Assembly: GCA_965223465.1 (NCBI GenBank)
Contig: OZ245025.1
Coordinates: forward strand, 1,550,001 to 1,614,000
Direction: 5' to 3'
From: JAAELZ01 sp965223465
GTDB taxonomy: Bacteria; Pseudomonadota; Gammaproteobacteria; Arenicellales; Poriferihabitantaceae
Length of the DNA stretch: 64,000 nt
Positions 43,741 through 53,122 of this stretch are shown here, piece by piece (the first letter of the stretch is position 1; each line of letters starts with the position of its first letter). The position numbers were made by a program, and so were the translations under genes. The notes under the pieces are model-generated. The model ran no database searches. It was not told the DNA's origin and was given only the letters and a program-made list of their open reading frames with translations.

Positions 43741-44377
43741 GGTTGATATCCGCATTGAATACGATTCCTTGCGTATTGATTCTGCATTCGCCATACCCAC
43801 TGGAACGGGGGCCGCTTTGATGGGGCCAAGCGGTTCGGGAAAATCCAGTATTCTGAACGTTATTGCGGGTTTCTATCAACCTCAAAAAAATCAGGTCAGT
43901 TTTGATGGAAAGGCACTCGATTTACTCAAGCCTGCAGAGCGACCACTCACGATTCTGTTTCAAGAACACAATTTGTTTTCCCACTTGAACGTCTGGAAAA
44001 ACATCGCGATCGGGCTCAACAATAAGCTGAAAACAGATCAGCAACAGCAAGCTTTGATTGAAGATGCTTTAACTTGGGTAGGTCTTGAGGGCCTGCAAGA
44101 TAGGCTGCCCACTACGTTATCGGGAGGACAAAAACAACGCGTCGCTCTAGCCAGATGCTTGGCGAGGAATAAACCATTATTGCTACTTGATGAGCCATTT
44201 GTCGGACTGGATCAATCACGCCAGCAAACCATGCGTGAGCTGATTAAGCGTATGATAAAGGAAAAGAATATGACACTGTTACTCGCGACCCATCAGCAAG
44301 AAGACGCAGATCAACTTTGCGAGAAAATTATTCAGGTTGGCGCACAGGCGAACTCAGATCAACTTAAAAATACCTAG
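43733..44377 (+). CDS. thiQ: Thiamine ABC transporter ATP-binding protein
   Basis: The ATPase of the thiamine importer, 214 residues from the ATG at 43733 that overlaps the thiP end; the frame opens earlier but lacks this typical start (MLEVDIRIEYDSL). Walker A is GPSGSGKSS, the ABC signature is LSGGQKQRVALARCL, Walker B is LLLLDEPFVGLD, and the switch His is in LLATHQQ. It is convergent with the SMR gene, with a four-base overlap of the two ends. Confidence 0.93.
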   Translation: MLEVDIRIEYDSLRIDSAFAIPTGTGAALMGPSGSGKSSILNVIAGFYQPQKNQVSFDGKALDLLKPAERPLTILFQEHNLFSHLNVWKNIAIGLNNKLKTDQQQQALIEDALTWVGLEGLQDRLPTTLSGGQKQRVALARCLARNKPLLLLDEPFVGLDQSRQQTMRELIKRMIKEKNMTLLLATHQQEDADQLCEKIIQVGAQANSDQLKNT

Positions 44378-44703
44378 GCGTTTAAATCCGGTGAATACAA
44401 ACGAATAATCACCACGCCCAGTATAATAAACCCCATTCCAATCATTTCTGCGGTGTTAGGAATTTGTTTGTAAATCAGTGCTGCCGCAAATGCAACCAGA
44501 ACAATACCGATGCCTGACCATACCGCGTAGGTTATACCCACAGACAACGTGCGCAATACCAGGGTTAAAAAATAAAAAGACGTACCATACCCAAGAATAA
44601 CAATCGCGCTCGGGAGTAGTTTGGTAAATTCTGCTGATGCCTTGAGGGCGCTGGTCGCGATCACTTCAGCTACAATCGCAATTGCCAGATACAAATAAAC
44701 CAT
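44374..44703 (-). CDS. Small multidrug resistance (SMR/EmrE-type) transporter
   Basis: A 109-residue four-helix membrane protein, active as a dimer. The essential proton- and drug-binding glutamate is E13 in AEVIATSALKAS, and YAVWSGIGIV matches the EmrE-type (quaternary ammonium) rather than the guanidinium-exporting form. It works by proton-coupled antiport of cations. Confidence 0.9.
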   Translation of the reverse strand: MVYLYLAIAIVAEVIATSALKASAEFTKLLPSAIVILGYGTSFYFLTLVLRTLSVGITYAVWSGIGIVLVAFAAALIYKQIPNTAEMIGMGFIILGVVIIRLYSPDLNA

Positions 44704-44712
44704 CAGACGGTA

Positions 44713-45300
44713 TTAATAATATGCTGGCTCATTACCAGGAATCCACTTGATATTACAACCCATACTTGGCAGTTGGACTGCGTCAACCCGATTACCAGCT
44801 AGAACATTATCGACTGCTAAACGCATATCCTCACCACTAACAGGAACCCCATTATTGGGGCGTGAAGCATCGAAACGTCCCCGGTATTGCAATTTATGCG
44901 CCGCATCAAATAAAAAGAAATCCGGCGTACAGGCGGCTTTATACGCTTTGGCGACCTCTTGGCTAGCATCGAATAAATAAGGGTAAGGAAATGCATGCGT
45001 CAACGCTTCTTCGCGCATTTTATCGGAACCATCCTGTGGATGGCTATCGACGCTATTTGAACTTATTGCTACGACTTGTAAACCTTGCGCTTGATAATCG
45101 TTGGCCAGCGCAATCAAGGCGCTACGCAGATGAATGACATAAGGGCAGTGATTACAAACAAACATAACCAGTAAGGCCTTGGCCTGATTAAAATCTGCCA
45201 AACTAACTATCTCCTGCGGATAAATCGGGTTGGTATTTTCTAAGGTGAAATCCGGGGCAGAAGTACCCAGCGCTAACATCGTAGATTCGGTGGCTGACAT
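44713..45300 (-). CDS. AhpC/TSA-type thioredoxin-family redoxin
   Basis: A 195-residue protein with a thioredoxin fold and the motif VCNHCPYV (C49, C52), characteristic of a group of putative peroxiredoxin-like redoxins usually annotated as thioredoxin family proteins. A longer central insertion includes SNSVDSHPQDGSDKM. It probably acts as a cytoplasmic thiol reductase or peroxidase. It lies nine bases upstream of the SMR gene on the same strand. Confidence 0.85.
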   Translation of the reverse strand: MSATESTMLALGTSAPDFTLENTNPIYPQEIVSLADFNQAKALLVMFVCNHCPYVIHLRSALIALANDYQAQGLQVVAISSNSVDSHPQDGSDKMREEALTHAFPYPYLFDASQEVAKAYKAACTPDFFLFDAAHKLQYRGRFDASRPNNGVPVSGEDMRLAVDNVLAGNRVDAVQLPSMGCNIKWIPGNEPAYY

Positions 45301-45456
45301 GTATAATCTTTTGGGCTTGGTCGTTATAATAGGCTTATTCTATCGAATTGAGAAATAATATCCTTAACTAATCTGAGCTGAAGTTCCTCTCAAATCAAGT
45401 GATACAGGGATTGCCAAGCAGGATTAACGGTTAATTTGTACAAAAACACCTTCGCA

Positions 45457-46017
45457 ATGAAAACTCTAGAAAAAGTTTTACCTCACCGTGTTGCGCAAGC
45501 ATTCGTAATAGTCTTTTGTTTTAGCTATATGGTATTGATCAGTGGCTGCGCGACTGCTAAACACCCCCCACCACCCAGTGATAATCAGGTATTGGTTTCA
45601 AAATTCACCCAAGGTGGCCTGGTCGCAAAAGAGACAGATCGGGGTGTTGTTGTCTACCTACCCAACGTGATGTTCGTCGTCGGAAGCGCTGAGATTTCTG
45701 AGGCCGCAAAAGATAAAGTACGCTTTATCGCTAAAATATGTAATAATAATCCGGCAAAGGGTCGAAAAATACTGATAGAGGGGCATACCGACTCCGTGGG
45801 AAGCGAAGAATACAATATGATACTTTCTGAAAAACGTACCAAGTCAGTACTAGAATTTCTCATCCACCATCAGCTGGAAGCCGAAAGGGTGGGGACAGCC
45901 TGGTTTGGAGAAACCCGACCTTTGGTCCCTAACCAGTTTAGCGATGGCAGAGATAACCCTAAAGCGCGTACCACCAATCGTCGAGTAGAATTTATTCTGC
46001 TCAATGAAAAGATGTAA
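45457..46017 (+). CDS. OmpA-family peptidoglycan-associated lipoprotein (copy 1)
   Basis: About 186 residues starting at the ATG at 45457. The leader ends in the lipobox LISGC. After a proline-rich spacer, a C-terminal OmpA-like domain binds peptidoglycan: ILIEGHTDSVGSEEYNMILS carries the D and the downstream KR positions that contact meso-diaminopimelate. It is followed by a paralogue with the same layout. Confidence 0.9.
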   Translation: MKTLEKVLPHRVAQAFVIVFCFSYMVLISGCATAKHPPPPSDNQVLVSKFTQGGLVAKETDRGVVVYLPNVMFVVGSAEISEAAKDKVRFIAKICNNNPAKGRKILIEGHTDSVGSEEYNMILSEKRTKSVLEFLIHHQLEAERVGTAWFGETRPLVPNQFSDGRDNPKARTTNRRVEFILLNEKM

Positions 46018-46101
46018 AAAGACTGATTAGGCTTATTCGAATAAAACATTGATATAAATAATTCTAACAAATGTAAACCCAGAACAAAGCACCAAATTAA
46101 T

Positions 46102-46671
46102 ATGGATATCAAGTACAGCAAACTCTTTGGACGATACAGACCTGTATTTTATCTATGGTGCGGACTTTTTCTGAGTAACTGCGTCACCATCCAAGCACCC
46201 AGTCTTACACCAAATGAAGTGCTGGTGGCCGAAATAGAAGAAGTGGGCTTAACCGCCAAGGAAACTGATCGCGGTGTGGTTATTTATCTCCCCGCCGTCA
46301 ATTTTGACTTTGAAAGCGCGAAATTATCAGACAGCACCAAGAAAAAGCTGCGATACATCGCGGCGATTTTTAATAAAAACGTACTGCAGGATAGAAATAT
46401 TCTAATTGAAGGGCACGCAGATTCTGCTGGACCTGAAGAATATAATATGGAGCTCTCCCGAAAACGGGCTAACGCTGTCGCTAACTTGCTAAAAGAATAT
46501 GGCGTTGAGGCAGAGCGTTTAGGCCAGGCCTGGTATGGCGAAACCCGCCCTTTAGTCCCCAATCGCTTAAGCAATGGCGCTGATAATCCCAAGGGTCGAA
46601 GCGTCAATCGTCGGGTTGAATTTATCGTCCTCAACTCGTCAAATTCAACCAATACCGCTAAAACAAACTAA
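46102..46671 (+). CDS. OmpA-family peptidoglycan-associated lipoprotein (copy 2)
   Basis: A 189-residue paralogue of the preceding gene: lipobox LSNC near residue 27, then ETDRGVVIYLPAVNFDFESA and the OmpA domain (ILIEGHADSAGPEEYNMELS, RKRANAV). The shared motif KETDRGVV indicates tandem gene duplication followed by divergence. Its stop lies one base before the GTG start of the next gene. Confidence 0.9.
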   Translation: MDIKYSKLFGRYRPVFYLWCGLFLSNCVTIQAPSLTPNEVLVAEIEEVGLTAKETDRGVVIYLPAVNFDFESAKLSDSTKKKLRYIAAIFNKNVLQDRNILIEGHADSAGPEEYNMELSRKRANAVANLLKEYGVEAERLGQAWYGETRPLVPNRLSNGADNPKGRSVNRRVEFIVLNSSNSTNTAKTN

Positions 46672-46672
46672 G

Positions 46673-47674
46673 GTGTTAGCGTTCACCACAACTCTACGGC
46701 ACATCGCAAACGCCCTTCCCAGGACGCTCAGCCTGATGGCAGCGATGATGATATTCGCACCACTTGAAAATGGGTTTGCAGAGCCAAATAAGAAAGTTCT
46801 CAATATCAGCTCTTACCATCAGGGCTCTCAATGGAGTGACGGCATCACGCGCGGTATTGAAAGCCGTTTATTGGTTGAAGATGTGGATCTAGAGACTTAC
46901 TATATGGACGCACAACGAAACCGTTCACCAATCCATATAGAACGAGTCAGCGCTCAGATTAAAAACCTGATTGATTCTACTCAACCCGATGCGGTGATCG
47001 TTGCAGATGATATTGCAGTAAGATATGTTTTAGAATCATACTATAAGAACGCTTCCATACCATTTGTGTTTTGTGGCGTAAACTGGGATGCTTCTATATA
47101 CGGTTTGCCGTACCAAAATGCGACGGGCATGCTGGAAACGAGTTTTATCAAATCAATAGTTGATTTATTATCACAATACGCAGCGGGTAAACGGATTGGA
47201 TTATTGTCGATTGATACTTATTCTGAGAAACGCTCACTCGAATATTACAACCAAGTGCTCGATCGAAGTATAGATGAGACCTATTTCGTCAATACAATGC
47301 AGGAATGGGAGACACAATTTCTGCGCCTGCAAAACGAAGTGGACATGATGATTTTGGAAAACCCCGAAGGCATTGAAAACTGGGATAATGACCGGGCACT
47401 TAAATTTGTGCAACAAGAAACACGTATACCTGTAGGTTCAAGCCAAACTTGGCTGGCCCCTTTATCGTTAATTACGATTGCCAAAAAGCCAGAGGAACAA
47501 GGCTGGTGGGCAGCCGAGCAAGCCATGCAGATATTGGGCGGTAAGCCACCCACAGCCATCCCAATTAGCGAAAACAAGGAAGGAAAACTGTTCGCAAATA
47601 TGATCATAGCGAACAAACTAGGCGTTACATTCGCCATTGAAATCCTGCAAACCGCCACCTTGATTAAAAAATAA
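46673..47674 (+). CDS. Periplasmic binding protein of the ABC_sub_bind type
   Basis: About 333 residues from GTG at 46673 (an ATG at 46736 is an alternative). A hydrophobic leader ends near FAEPNKK. The body resembles the ABC-transporter substrate-binding family PF04392: NISSYHQGSQWSDGITRGIE, TQPDAVIVADDIAVRY, NATGMLE and GSSQTWLA. No permease or ATPase is adjacent; instead a sensor-like gene follows, so it may provide ligand sensing for that protein. Confidence 0.8.
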   Translation: MLAFTTTLRHIANALPRTLSLMAAMMIFAPLENGFAEPNKKVLNISSYHQGSQWSDGITRGIESRLLVEDVDLETYYMDAQRNRSPIHIERVSAQIKNLIDSTQPDAVIVADDIAVRYVLESYYKNASIPFVFCGVNWDASIYGLPYQNATGMLETSFIKSIVDLLSQYAAGKRIGLLSIDTYSEKRSLEYYNQVLDRSIDETYFVNTMQEWETQFLRLQNEVDMMILENPEGIENWDNDRALKFVQQETRIPVGSSQTWLAPLSLITIAKKPEEQGWWAAEQAMQILGGKPPTAIPISENKEGKLFANMIIANKLGVTFAIEILQTATLIKK

Positions 47675-47714
47675 AGCTTATACATTGCAAAACTGTTTCA
47701 TTTGTAACTACTAA

Positions 47715-49133
47715 ATGACCCTGCGCACCAAGTTCTTCCTGATGCTGCTTTTCCTGTCACTTCTGATGGGGGTTGGGATCATTATTCCCGGTTATTTGAA
47801 ACTTCGTGAATTAGAGCTCAAAGAAGCCACGGAATACGCACTGGAAAGAAGTATCCGGATGAAAAACGAAGTAAAACAAAGCGTTGATATTCTGGAAAAC
47901 GCGGGTGTGGCCGATATCGAATCGTATGTTATCGAAAGTCAAGAGAAACTAATAAATGATTACCAAACCGCACCCGCTGACCCAAGGGTAAACCAATATA
48001 TTTTGGACGATGATGGCAAGATTCTGTTCGAGAGTAACGGCAGCTTTCCAATGCCGATAACGGCTGAACTTATCAGCAAACTGGAACAACGAGATGGCAA
48101 TAGTATGCAGTTTTCTGTCGGTGCGCGCACCTGGTTACTGACCGCCCAAAAGCATGATCCTTGGGGCTGGCATTTGCTCTCCAGTATGTCCGAGCAAGAA
48201 GTTTATCGAGATTCTCGCGACTACCTAATTTACGTAATGACCATCAGCCTGTTTGTGCTGTTATTTGTCATCAGCCTATATATCTTGATGACCAAACAGT
48301 TGCGGCGAAAAACCCGGATAATAATGAATCATCTTGAAATGTATAAAACCGGTCGCTACGACAAACGCTTTCAGGTAACCGGGAATGACGAGATCAGCGT
48401 TTTGCAAAACAGCATCAATTCGATGATAGACAGCATTGAAATAGAAATAGAATCACGAAAAACCGCCGAGAAAGAGTTGATAAGCCGCTCCAAAAAACAA
48501 CTTTTAGCTAGTAATCAAGAAGACGCTGATTTGTTTACCAATATTAGTATTAAAATTAAAAATTCTCTTAATGCAATTTTAGGATTTTCTGAACTATTGG
48601 GGCAATCCAAGCTGGATAATAAGCAACGTACTTATGTGGACAAAATTTCAACCGCCGGTAGGAATCTGAACGGCTTTTTCAACGAGATTTCAGACCACGC
48701 CGGAATAAAACACACGCGTGCTGAAATGGTGAAGGGCCATGTTAACACCGAATCGATATGTGATTCGTTAAAAAGTTTACAAGTTCTTGTAATCGATGAT
48801 GACAAACTCGACAGCGAATATATCTGTGAGGTATTAACCGCGTGCAAAATAGATTGCGAAACAGCTAGCAGCCACAAACAAGTGGTTGAATATTTTGAGA
48901 ATAATGACGCTGACCTAATATTACTAAATGTTGGGCAACTTGAAAACGAAGATGGTAAAACCATTCAATATATCCGCGAAGAACTACAACACTATTTAAG
49001 CAATATACCCATTATTGCAATTACGAGTTACGACGCAGAAACCTACACCGACTATGGCGCAACCACAGTTCTTGCCAAACCTTTTAATCCTACTCAGTTA
49101 CTCGGGATCATTAGCAGAACGATCGACGTATAA
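47715..49133 (+). CDS. Degenerate sensor: cache-like domain, HAMP, kinase-like helices and receiver lacking phosphoacceptors
   Basis: 472 residues: a membrane helix (7-26), a periplasmic sensor domain (about 30-165), a second helix (170-192), HAMP (195-248), a HisKA-like helical pair (270-330) and a receiver domain (355-470). At the place of the invariant SHEIRTPLN the sequence is SIKIKNSLN, so the phosphoacceptor His is Ile279. No ATP-binding (HATPase) domain follows. In the receiver the phosphorylatable Asp is N405 (LILLNVG), although the acidic pair D361/D362 and K455 remain. It thus cannot work as an ordinary kinase or receiver and may signal by conformation or protein binding. Confidence 0.85.
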   Translation: MTLRTKFFLMLLFLSLLMGVGIIIPGYLKLRELELKEATEYALERSIRMKNEVKQSVDILENAGVADIESYVIESQEKLINDYQTAPADPRVNQYILDDDGKILFESNGSFPMPITAELISKLEQRDGNSMQFSVGARTWLLTAQKHDPWGWHLLSSMSEQEVYRDSRDYLIYVMTISLFVLLFVISLYILMTKQLRRKTRIIMNHLEMYKTGRYDKRFQVTGNDEISVLQNSINSMIDSIEIEIESRKTAEKELISRSKKQLLASNQEDADLFTNISIKIKNSLNAILGFSELLGQSKLDNKQRTYVDKISTAGRNLNGFFNEISDHAGIKHTRAEMVKGHVNTESICDSLKSLQVLVIDDDKLDSEYICEVLTACKIDCETASSHKQVVEYFENNDADLILLNVGQLENEDGKTIQYIREELQHYLSNIPIIAITSYDAETYTDYGATTVLAKPFNPTQLLGIISRTIDV

Positions 49134-49264
49134 CCGCCCCACATAAGTCGTTTGCCTTCGCTGTAGTTTGTATTACTCCCAGCGCGACGCTTGTGTAAAA
49201 TAGCTTCTTCTCGCTCGAGCTTGGTTATAATTGACGTAATCTTTGTTAATCCAAGTCATGTAAT

Positions 49265-49771
49265 ATGCCACTTAAAAAAAACATTGAACTCACGCATTTT
49301 AATGCAGAAGGGCAGGTACACATGGTCGACATAAGCGAAAAAGATGTCACCCATCGCGTTGCTATCGCCCGAGGGCATATCAATATGCACAATTCAACGC
49401 TTGAGAAAATTAAAGCGGGTGATCATAAAAAAGGCGATGTGCTAACCATAGCGCGGGTGGCAGCAATCATGGCGGCAAAAAAAACCGCTGAACTAATCCC
49501 ACTTTGTCATCCTATTGCACTCACTAAAGTAAATGTAGATTTTCAAATTGATGAAAAAAATAGTGCGGTATGTTGCGAGGTCACAACCCATACCCGGGAG
49601 CGAACTGGCATTGAAATGGAGGCACTCATGGCAGTCAATGCGGGCTTGCTGACGGTATACGATATGTGCAAAGCAGTGGATCGTGGCATGGAGATCAATA
49701 ATGTCCACATATTGAAAAAAGCCGGTGGCAAATCTGGTGATTGGGAAAGACCAAAGGAGCCCGCCGCATGA
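49265..49771 (+). CDS. moaC: Cyclic pyranopterin monophosphate synthase
   Basis: Makes cyclic pyranopterin monophosphate from the MoaA product in molybdenum cofactor synthesis. The 168 residues contain the signatures KKTAELIPLCHPIALTKV and MEALMAVNAGLLTVYDMCKA with GKSGDW at the end. The stop overlaps the moeA start by four bases. Confidence 0.96.
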   Translation: MPLKKNIELTHFNAEGQVHMVDISEKDVTHRVAIARGHINMHNSTLEKIKAGDHKKGDVLTIARVAAIMAAKKTAELIPLCHPIALTKVNVDFQIDEKNSAVCCEVTTHTRERTGIEMEALMAVNAGLLTVYDMCKAVDRGMEINNVHILKKAGGKSGDWERPKEPAA

Positions 49772-51045
49772 GCCAAACTAAAAGCCAGAAACCGCAAGGA
49801 CCCGGTTGCGACGTATTCGATCCGGGTAGTCTGCCTTATGAAAAAGCGCTGGAGAAAATACTCTCCACGATTCCGAAGCCAACCCAAACCAGGCGCATCA
49901 AACTAAGAAAGTCGCTGGGTCGGGTGCTTGCTCAGGATATTCATTCCACCATGGATGTGCCCAATCATACCAATTCAGCCATGGATGGATTTGCCTTTAA
50001 TGGTCTCGATTTAGATGAGCAGGGATTTGCCCAGCTCACGGTGATCGGTACTGCTTACGCGGGCAAACCTTATGTGGGTAGCGTCCAAGCAGGTCAGGCC
50101 ATTAAAATCATGACTGGAGCGATCATGCCAGAAGGCACAGATACGGTCGTGATGCAAGAATACGTTGAGAAACTTGAAGATCATCAAAAAATTACCATTA
50201 CCAAGGCCGCTCGGGCTAAACAAAACGTACGTAATGCGGGCGAAGACATTCGCGAGGGTGAAACCGTACTTAGCAAAGGTACACGTATCGGTGCTGCCGA
50301 GCTTGGCCTAATTGCATCTATGGGGCTAGAAAAGGTAACCGTGTTTAAAAAACCTCGAGTTGCGTTTTTCTCCAACGGTGATGAAGTGCGTAAAGTCGGC
50401 GAACCCCTTGACCATGGCGAAGTCTACGATTCTAATCGGCATACGCTATATGCCATGTTCGAAAGCATGTGCGTGAAGGCAATCGATCTTGGCGTGGTGG
50501 GTGACGACTATGATGCAATCAAAGACATCATAAATCGCGGCAACCTAAAAGCCGATATGGTAGTCACTTCCGCGGGGGCTTCGGTGGGTGAGGCGGATTA
50601 TATTTACGATATTATCTGCGAATTAGGTCAAATGAACCTATGGAAACTGGCCATTAAACCGGGGCGGCCATTGGCGTTTGGTGAGCTCAGCGAGAGTGTT
50701 TTTTTTGGCCTACCGGGTAATCCGGTGTCAGTGATGCTGACTTGCGCACTATGCGTAAAACCGTCGCTGGAAAAACTAAGCGGCCAAACCGAGATTGAAC
50801 CCTTAAAAGTACGCGCCACCACCGTCACTGATTTACGCAAACGCCCAGGAAGGAGCGAATACCAGCGCGCTACGGCATACCGCAATCAAGAGGGTAAACT
50901 GCTAGTTAATGCACAAAAGTATCAGGGCTCTGGTGTTTTAAGTTCTATGGCGAAGGGTAATTGCTTTGTCGTGTTGCCACTAGATTCCAGTGATATTAAA
51001 GCTGGGGAACAAGTCGATATTATTCAGTTCAGCGAATTATTTTAA
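49768..51045 (+). CDS. moeA: Molybdopterin molybdenumtransferase
   Basis: Inserts molybdenum into molybdopterin. About 425 residues from the ATG at 49768 (overlapping moaC). Marks in order: VPNHTNSAMDGFAF, KIMTGAIMPEGTDTVV, NVRNAGEDIREGE, YDSNRHTLYAM, TSAGASVGEADYI and FGLPGNPVSVMLT. It needs MoaC upstream and would serve NapA. The remaining cofactor genes are not in the window. Confidence 0.95.
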   Translation: MSQTKSQKPQGPGCDVFDPGSLPYEKALEKILSTIPKPTQTRRIKLRKSLGRVLAQDIHSTMDVPNHTNSAMDGFAFNGLDLDEQGFAQLTVIGTAYAGKPYVGSVQAGQAIKIMTGAIMPEGTDTVVMQEYVEKLEDHQKITITKAARAKQNVRNAGEDIREGETVLSKGTRIGAAELGLIASMGLEKVTVFKKPRVAFFSNGDEVRKVGEPLDHGEVYDSNRHTLYAMFESMCVKAIDLGVVGDDYDAIKDIINRGNLKADMVVTSAGASVGEADYIYDIICELGQMNLWKLAIKPGRPLAFGELSESVFFGLPGNPVSVMLTCALCVKPSLEKLSGQTEIEPLKVRATTVTDLRKRPGRSEYQRATAYRNQEGKLLVNAQKYQGSGVLSSMAKGNCFVVLPLDSSDIKAGEQVDIIQFSELF

Positions 51046-51055
51046 TTACACCGCC

Positions 51056-51703
51056 ATGGCAGCAAGCAAACCGGAGACCGGTACAATATTGACCCCCCGC
51101 GAAGCACGCGTGCTGGCGTGCCTTATGGAAAAACAATTAACGGTGCCAGATAGCTACCCACTGACCTTAAATACACTTACACTGGCTTGTAATCAAAAAA
51201 GTAATCGAGAACCGCGGATGCAGCTTCCTGAAGGTGAGGTTGGACATATCGCGAAGGCACTGGAAGCTCGGGGCTTGATTCGCATAGAGTATGGGGAGCG
51301 TGCACACAAATTTGAGCATACCGCGCGTAAACTACTGAACCTGGATCGACGCCAGCAAGCATTGCTAACAATAATGATGCTACGCGCACCGCAGACCTTA
51401 AATGATTTAAGGACGCGTAGCAAAAGAATGGCAGAATTTACGGATATTGATGATATCTTACTAACGCTCGAACGCTTGAATGATCGAGACCAACCTTTGG
51501 TACAACATATCCCTAAAGGACCTGGACAACGTGAAGACCGCTACACCCATTTGCTTTGCGGTCCGGTTGATATCGAGAAAGCAGCCCCCGCATCTGACGT
51601 TCTAACACCTAGCGATAACGACTCGTTCACAGATTTGCATACCAGAATTGAAAATCTGGAAAAGCGAATTGCGCGACTTGAAGCCTTATTCGATGCGTCG
51701 TAG
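51056..51703 (+). CDS. yceH: YceH/DUF480 family protein
   Basis: About 215 residues from the ATG at 51056, ten bases after moeA. It contains LTPREARVLACLMEKQLTVP, YPLTLNTLTLACNQKSNREP and RAPQTLNDLRTRSKRMAEF, which mark the DUF480 family of paired winged-helix domains. A C-terminal coiled coil (RIENLEKRIARLEALF) may allow oligomerisation. The function is not established. Confidence 0.92.
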   Translation: MAASKPETGTILTPREARVLACLMEKQLTVPDSYPLTLNTLTLACNQKSNREPRMQLPEGEVGHIAKALEARGLIRIEYGERAHKFEHTARKLLNLDRRQQALLTIMMLRAPQTLNDLRTRSKRMAEFTDIDDILLTLERLNDRDQPLVQHIPKGPGQREDRYTHLLCGPVDIEKAAPASDVLTPSDNDSFTDLHTRIENLEKRIARLEALFDAS

Positions 51704-51705
51704 CA

Positions 51706-52416
51706 TTACTCATTTTCTACTCGTGGTTTGACCACCCAGCTTAAAAAACCGGCAGAAGATAAGCCAGCCACACCAAATATCATACACATCACCACGATCT
51801 GATAGCGCACCGCAACCAGGGGTGAAACCCCTGACAGGATTTGCCCTGTCATCATACCAGGCAACGCTACCAGACCTACCGCTAACATTGAATTCGTGAT
51901 GGGGATAAGCGACGCACTAAATGCGGCATTTCGCGCCTGGACATGGCTAATTCCATGCGTTTTATCTGCGAAATAACGTTCTGCTGCCAAACCCACTGCC
52001 GTCATTGCACTGGAAAATATCATCCCTGCCAATGGTATGACAATACGAAAGTTCTCAGCGGGTATGAGCGATAATACACCCGCTACCACCAGTCCCAATA
52101 TAAACAGGCTGCTCAGTGAAATGATTACCAAGGTTTTTATGAAGATAGCCGTCTTACCGCGCGCCACTTTACGTAGCGCGATCCAGGTTGAAACCAGCGC
52201 CATGATCAATAATACCGCGAACAACACACCATTGTGTTTCTGCGCAAATATCCAGTTTAATATGTAACCGATGAGTAGCAACTGCACGGTCATACGCAAC
52301 ACTGCAATGGCGACTTCGTTGGTATTGAGCTCCCACCGCACATAAATCACAGCCACCATCACAACCGGAATAAATGCCAACAACAGGTGCGGCAATGAGA
52401 TCAGCGAAACACTCAT
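51706..52416 (-). CDS. fetB: FetB/UPF0014-type ABC transporter permease
   Basis: A 236-residue membrane protein with about seven hydrophobic segments and the family stretch LIPITNSMLAVGLVALPGMM. FetB with the ATPase FetA exports iron in E. coli. No fetA homologue is adjacent here (the neighbours are YceH and a GFA gene), so the ATPase must lie elsewhere or the function differs. Confidence 0.85.
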   Translation of the reverse strand: MSVSLISLPHLLLAFIPVVMVAVIYVRWELNTNEVAIAVLRMTVQLLLIGYILNWIFAQKHNGVLFAVLLIMALVSTWIALRKVARGKTAIFIKTLVIISLSSLFILGLVVAGVLSLIPAENFRIVIPLAGMIFSSAMTAVGLAAERYFADKTHGISHVQARNAAFSASLIPITNSMLAVGLVALPGMMTGQILSGVSPLVAVRYQIVVMCMIFGVAGLSSAGFLSWVVKPRVENE

Positions 52417-52428
52417 AAACTCAAAGCA

Positions 52429-52857
52429 CTAACCCGGGGGCATGGCATCGAAATTGGGTATCGAACGGCTGGTCGTATCCCAGTCATCACGATTCCTGCA
52501 ATAGACTACCGCATCGGGCTGAAACCAGCTACGATCATCAAATATACCGATAGGTATTGCCACTACACCGGGGCGCAGTGTATTTCGTCCGTATACCCGA
52601 CTTCCACAAGTCGCACAAAAATTTCGCGTATAGGTATTCCCTGAGTCCGTTGTCACCGCATAGCCAGCCGCCTCACCCGTAATGTTGACACTTTCTTCCG
52701 TAACAAACACCATTGACATATGGCCGGTACCGGATGATTTTTGACAATCTCTACAATGGCATTGCGCCATACGCAACGGCTCACCTTCTAGCGCGATAGA
52801 AATGTCGCCACAAAGACACTGACCAGACGCATTCACAACTTTACTTTTTTTTGTCAT
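52429..52857 (-). CDS. GFA/CENP-V family zinc-binding protein
   Basis: A 142-residue member of the glutathione-dependent formaldehyde-activating (GFA) family. Zinc-binding cysteines are arranged as CLCGDI, CHCRDCQ and CATCGS, as in the family. Whether it acts on formaldehyde adducts is not known for most members. Its start is 12 bases upstream of the fetB side, in the same direction. Confidence 0.88.
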   Translation of the reverse strand: MTKKSKVVNASGQCLCGDISIALEGEPLRMAQCHCRDCQKSSGTGHMSMVFVTEESVNITGEAAGYAVTTDSGNTYTRNFCATCGSRVYGRNTLRPGVVAIPIGIFDDRSWFQPDAVVYCRNRDDWDTTSRSIPNFDAMPPG

Positions 52858-53122
52858 TTTTTCCTCACATAGATGATATTAATGATCGGTCGTAAAAGTT
52901 CGTGGCAAGCAGAGAAACCAAGGCTAAATATGTTAGTCTTATACCCGATACCACAGCTAATCGAGGGTATACTCGCTCGCTAGGTAAGATTTGGGCGGTC
53001 ACGTAGGCCTATCTTTATTACGACGTTTACTTTTGTGGATACCCATACAGCTCGTCGAACTATAGCAGTATTTCTGCAAAAGAACAGTCAACGAATAACG
53101 CGGAGTAGATAGATTTTCCTAC

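Noticed and set aside
52858..53122. Possible tRNA or small RNA in the gap before ampD
   Set aside because: No cloverleaf, no conserved TPsiC-type box and no terminator could be made out by eye.
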